From positions 1 to 5,302 of the forward strand of contig DATKWS010000024.1 in assembly GCA_035529435.1 (NCBI GenBank): a stretch of DNA of 5,302 nucleotides, written 5' to 3'. The position numbers were made by a program, and so were the translations under genes. Each line of letters starts with the position of its first letter. The stretch's first letter is position 1. Below the pieces are notes generated by a model. It was not told the origin of the DNA, made no database searches, and saw only the letters and a program-made list of their open reading frames with translations. The DNA is from DATKWS01 sp035529435 (GTDB lineage: Bacteria; Krumholzibacteriota; Krumholzibacteriia; Krumholzibacteriales; Krumholzibacteriaceae). This document shows, in pieces, positions 5,052 through 5,302 of the stretch.

Positions 5052-5302
5052 TCAGTGCTTCGTGTCGTTCTCTGAGTAGTTTTCGAGGATCCGCTTCTCC
5101 GTTTCCGAGAGGTTCTCATACCCCTTCGAGGAGATTTTGTCCAGTATAGAATCGATATTCCGGGATGTGCCGTCATCGCCGCCGTCGCGATGCGAGTCGT
5201 CCTCCCTGAACGACACCTTTATCGGGAACTTCTCGAGGAGGTTTTTCAGCCCTTCCCACAACCGTCTCGTTCGATGGTCGGCACGCGTGAACAGAAGGCC
5301 GG
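5052..5302 (-). CDS. Probable rhomboid-family intramembrane serine protease, C-terminal tail (5' end outside window)
   Basis: The frame is open to the window edge, and 82 complete codons are visible up to TGA at 5052-5054. It begins with GLLFTRADHRTRRLWEGLK and ends NYSENDTKH. An internal TTG at 5259-5261 need not be the start, because the frame continues upstream with no stop. The opening GLLF followed by a basic stretch looks like the end of the last membrane helix of a rhomboid. The segment NIDSILDKISSKGYENLSETEKRILE matches the C-terminal cytoplasmic module (DUF6576) often attached to bacterial rhomboids. The middle (SFREDDSHRDGGDDGTSR) is a charged, probably flexible linker. The Ser-His catalytic part would lie off the window, so activity cannot be judged. 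The same C-terminal module also occurs in other contexts, so the rhomboid call is inferred. Confidence 0.6.
   Translation of the reverse strand, partial: GLLFTRADHRTRRLWEGLKNLLEKFPIKVSFREDDSHRDGGDDGTSRNIDSILDKISSKGYENLSETEKRILENYSENDTKH

Noticed and set aside
4892..5176. Minus-strand 94-codon frame near the rhomboid-like tail
   Set aside because: It overlaps the -35 box of the secreted-protein promoter and the supported CDS in another frame. Its composition (Arg, Thr, Ser, His) is that of a shadow frame.
5259..5261. TTG at 5259-5261 as the true start of a 69-residue protein
   Set aside because: The same frame stays open to the window edge, and the upstream residues GLLFTRADHRTRR fit the end of a membrane domain, so a longer gene is more likely.

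Overview
The window is a bacterial chromosomal segment. It is GC-rich in its genes, with one distinctly AT-richer intergenic control region at about 4672-4920. It looks like housekeeping backbone flanked by less characterised envelope genes; I see no transposase, integrase, phage gene or CRISPR array. The gene mix (glycolysis block, secG, a leucine tRNA, DUF4139, DUF4446, and a small secreted Cys-containing protein) suggests a Gram-negative lineage, perhaps of the FCB/candidate-phylum type such as Eisenbacteria, Krumholzibacteriota or relatives. That placement is an impression and cannot be proven from 5.3 kb.

Plus strand, 1-1851: the 3' end of pgk, then tpiA 13 bases downstream (one glycolytic operon). 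A strong hairpin follows, then a near-consensus sigma-70 type promoter, secG, a tRNA-Leu with anticodon GAG, and an intrinsic terminator. secG followed by tRNA-Leu(GAG) is the same order as secG-leuU in Escherichia coli, so this part is an old conserved arrangement.

Plus strand, 1852-3955: two probably separate genes. The first is a 470-residue exported protein of the DUF4139 family. The second is a 167-residue protein with one membrane segment and a C-terminal DUF4446 domain, started by GTG behind a good ribosome binding site.

The two strands converge at a 14-bp perfect hairpin (4058-4088), a canonical terminator for the minus-strand gene and possibly a barrier in both directions.

Minus strand, 4114-5302: the C-terminal part of a probable rhomboid-family membrane protease enters from the right edge. 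To its left lies a separately transcribed gene for a small unrecognised secreted protein. That gene has a textbook promoter (TTGACA, 17 bp, TACAAT), an inverted repeat bracketing the -35 box, and an unusually long leader of about 189 nt. The leader holds a 9-bp direct repeat, a possible 18-codon leader ORF, an orphan 11-nt perfect Shine-Dalgarno sequence with no start codon, and two mutually exclusive stems competing for that sequence. This leader, together with the unrecognised protein it controls, is the best candidate here for something undescribed.
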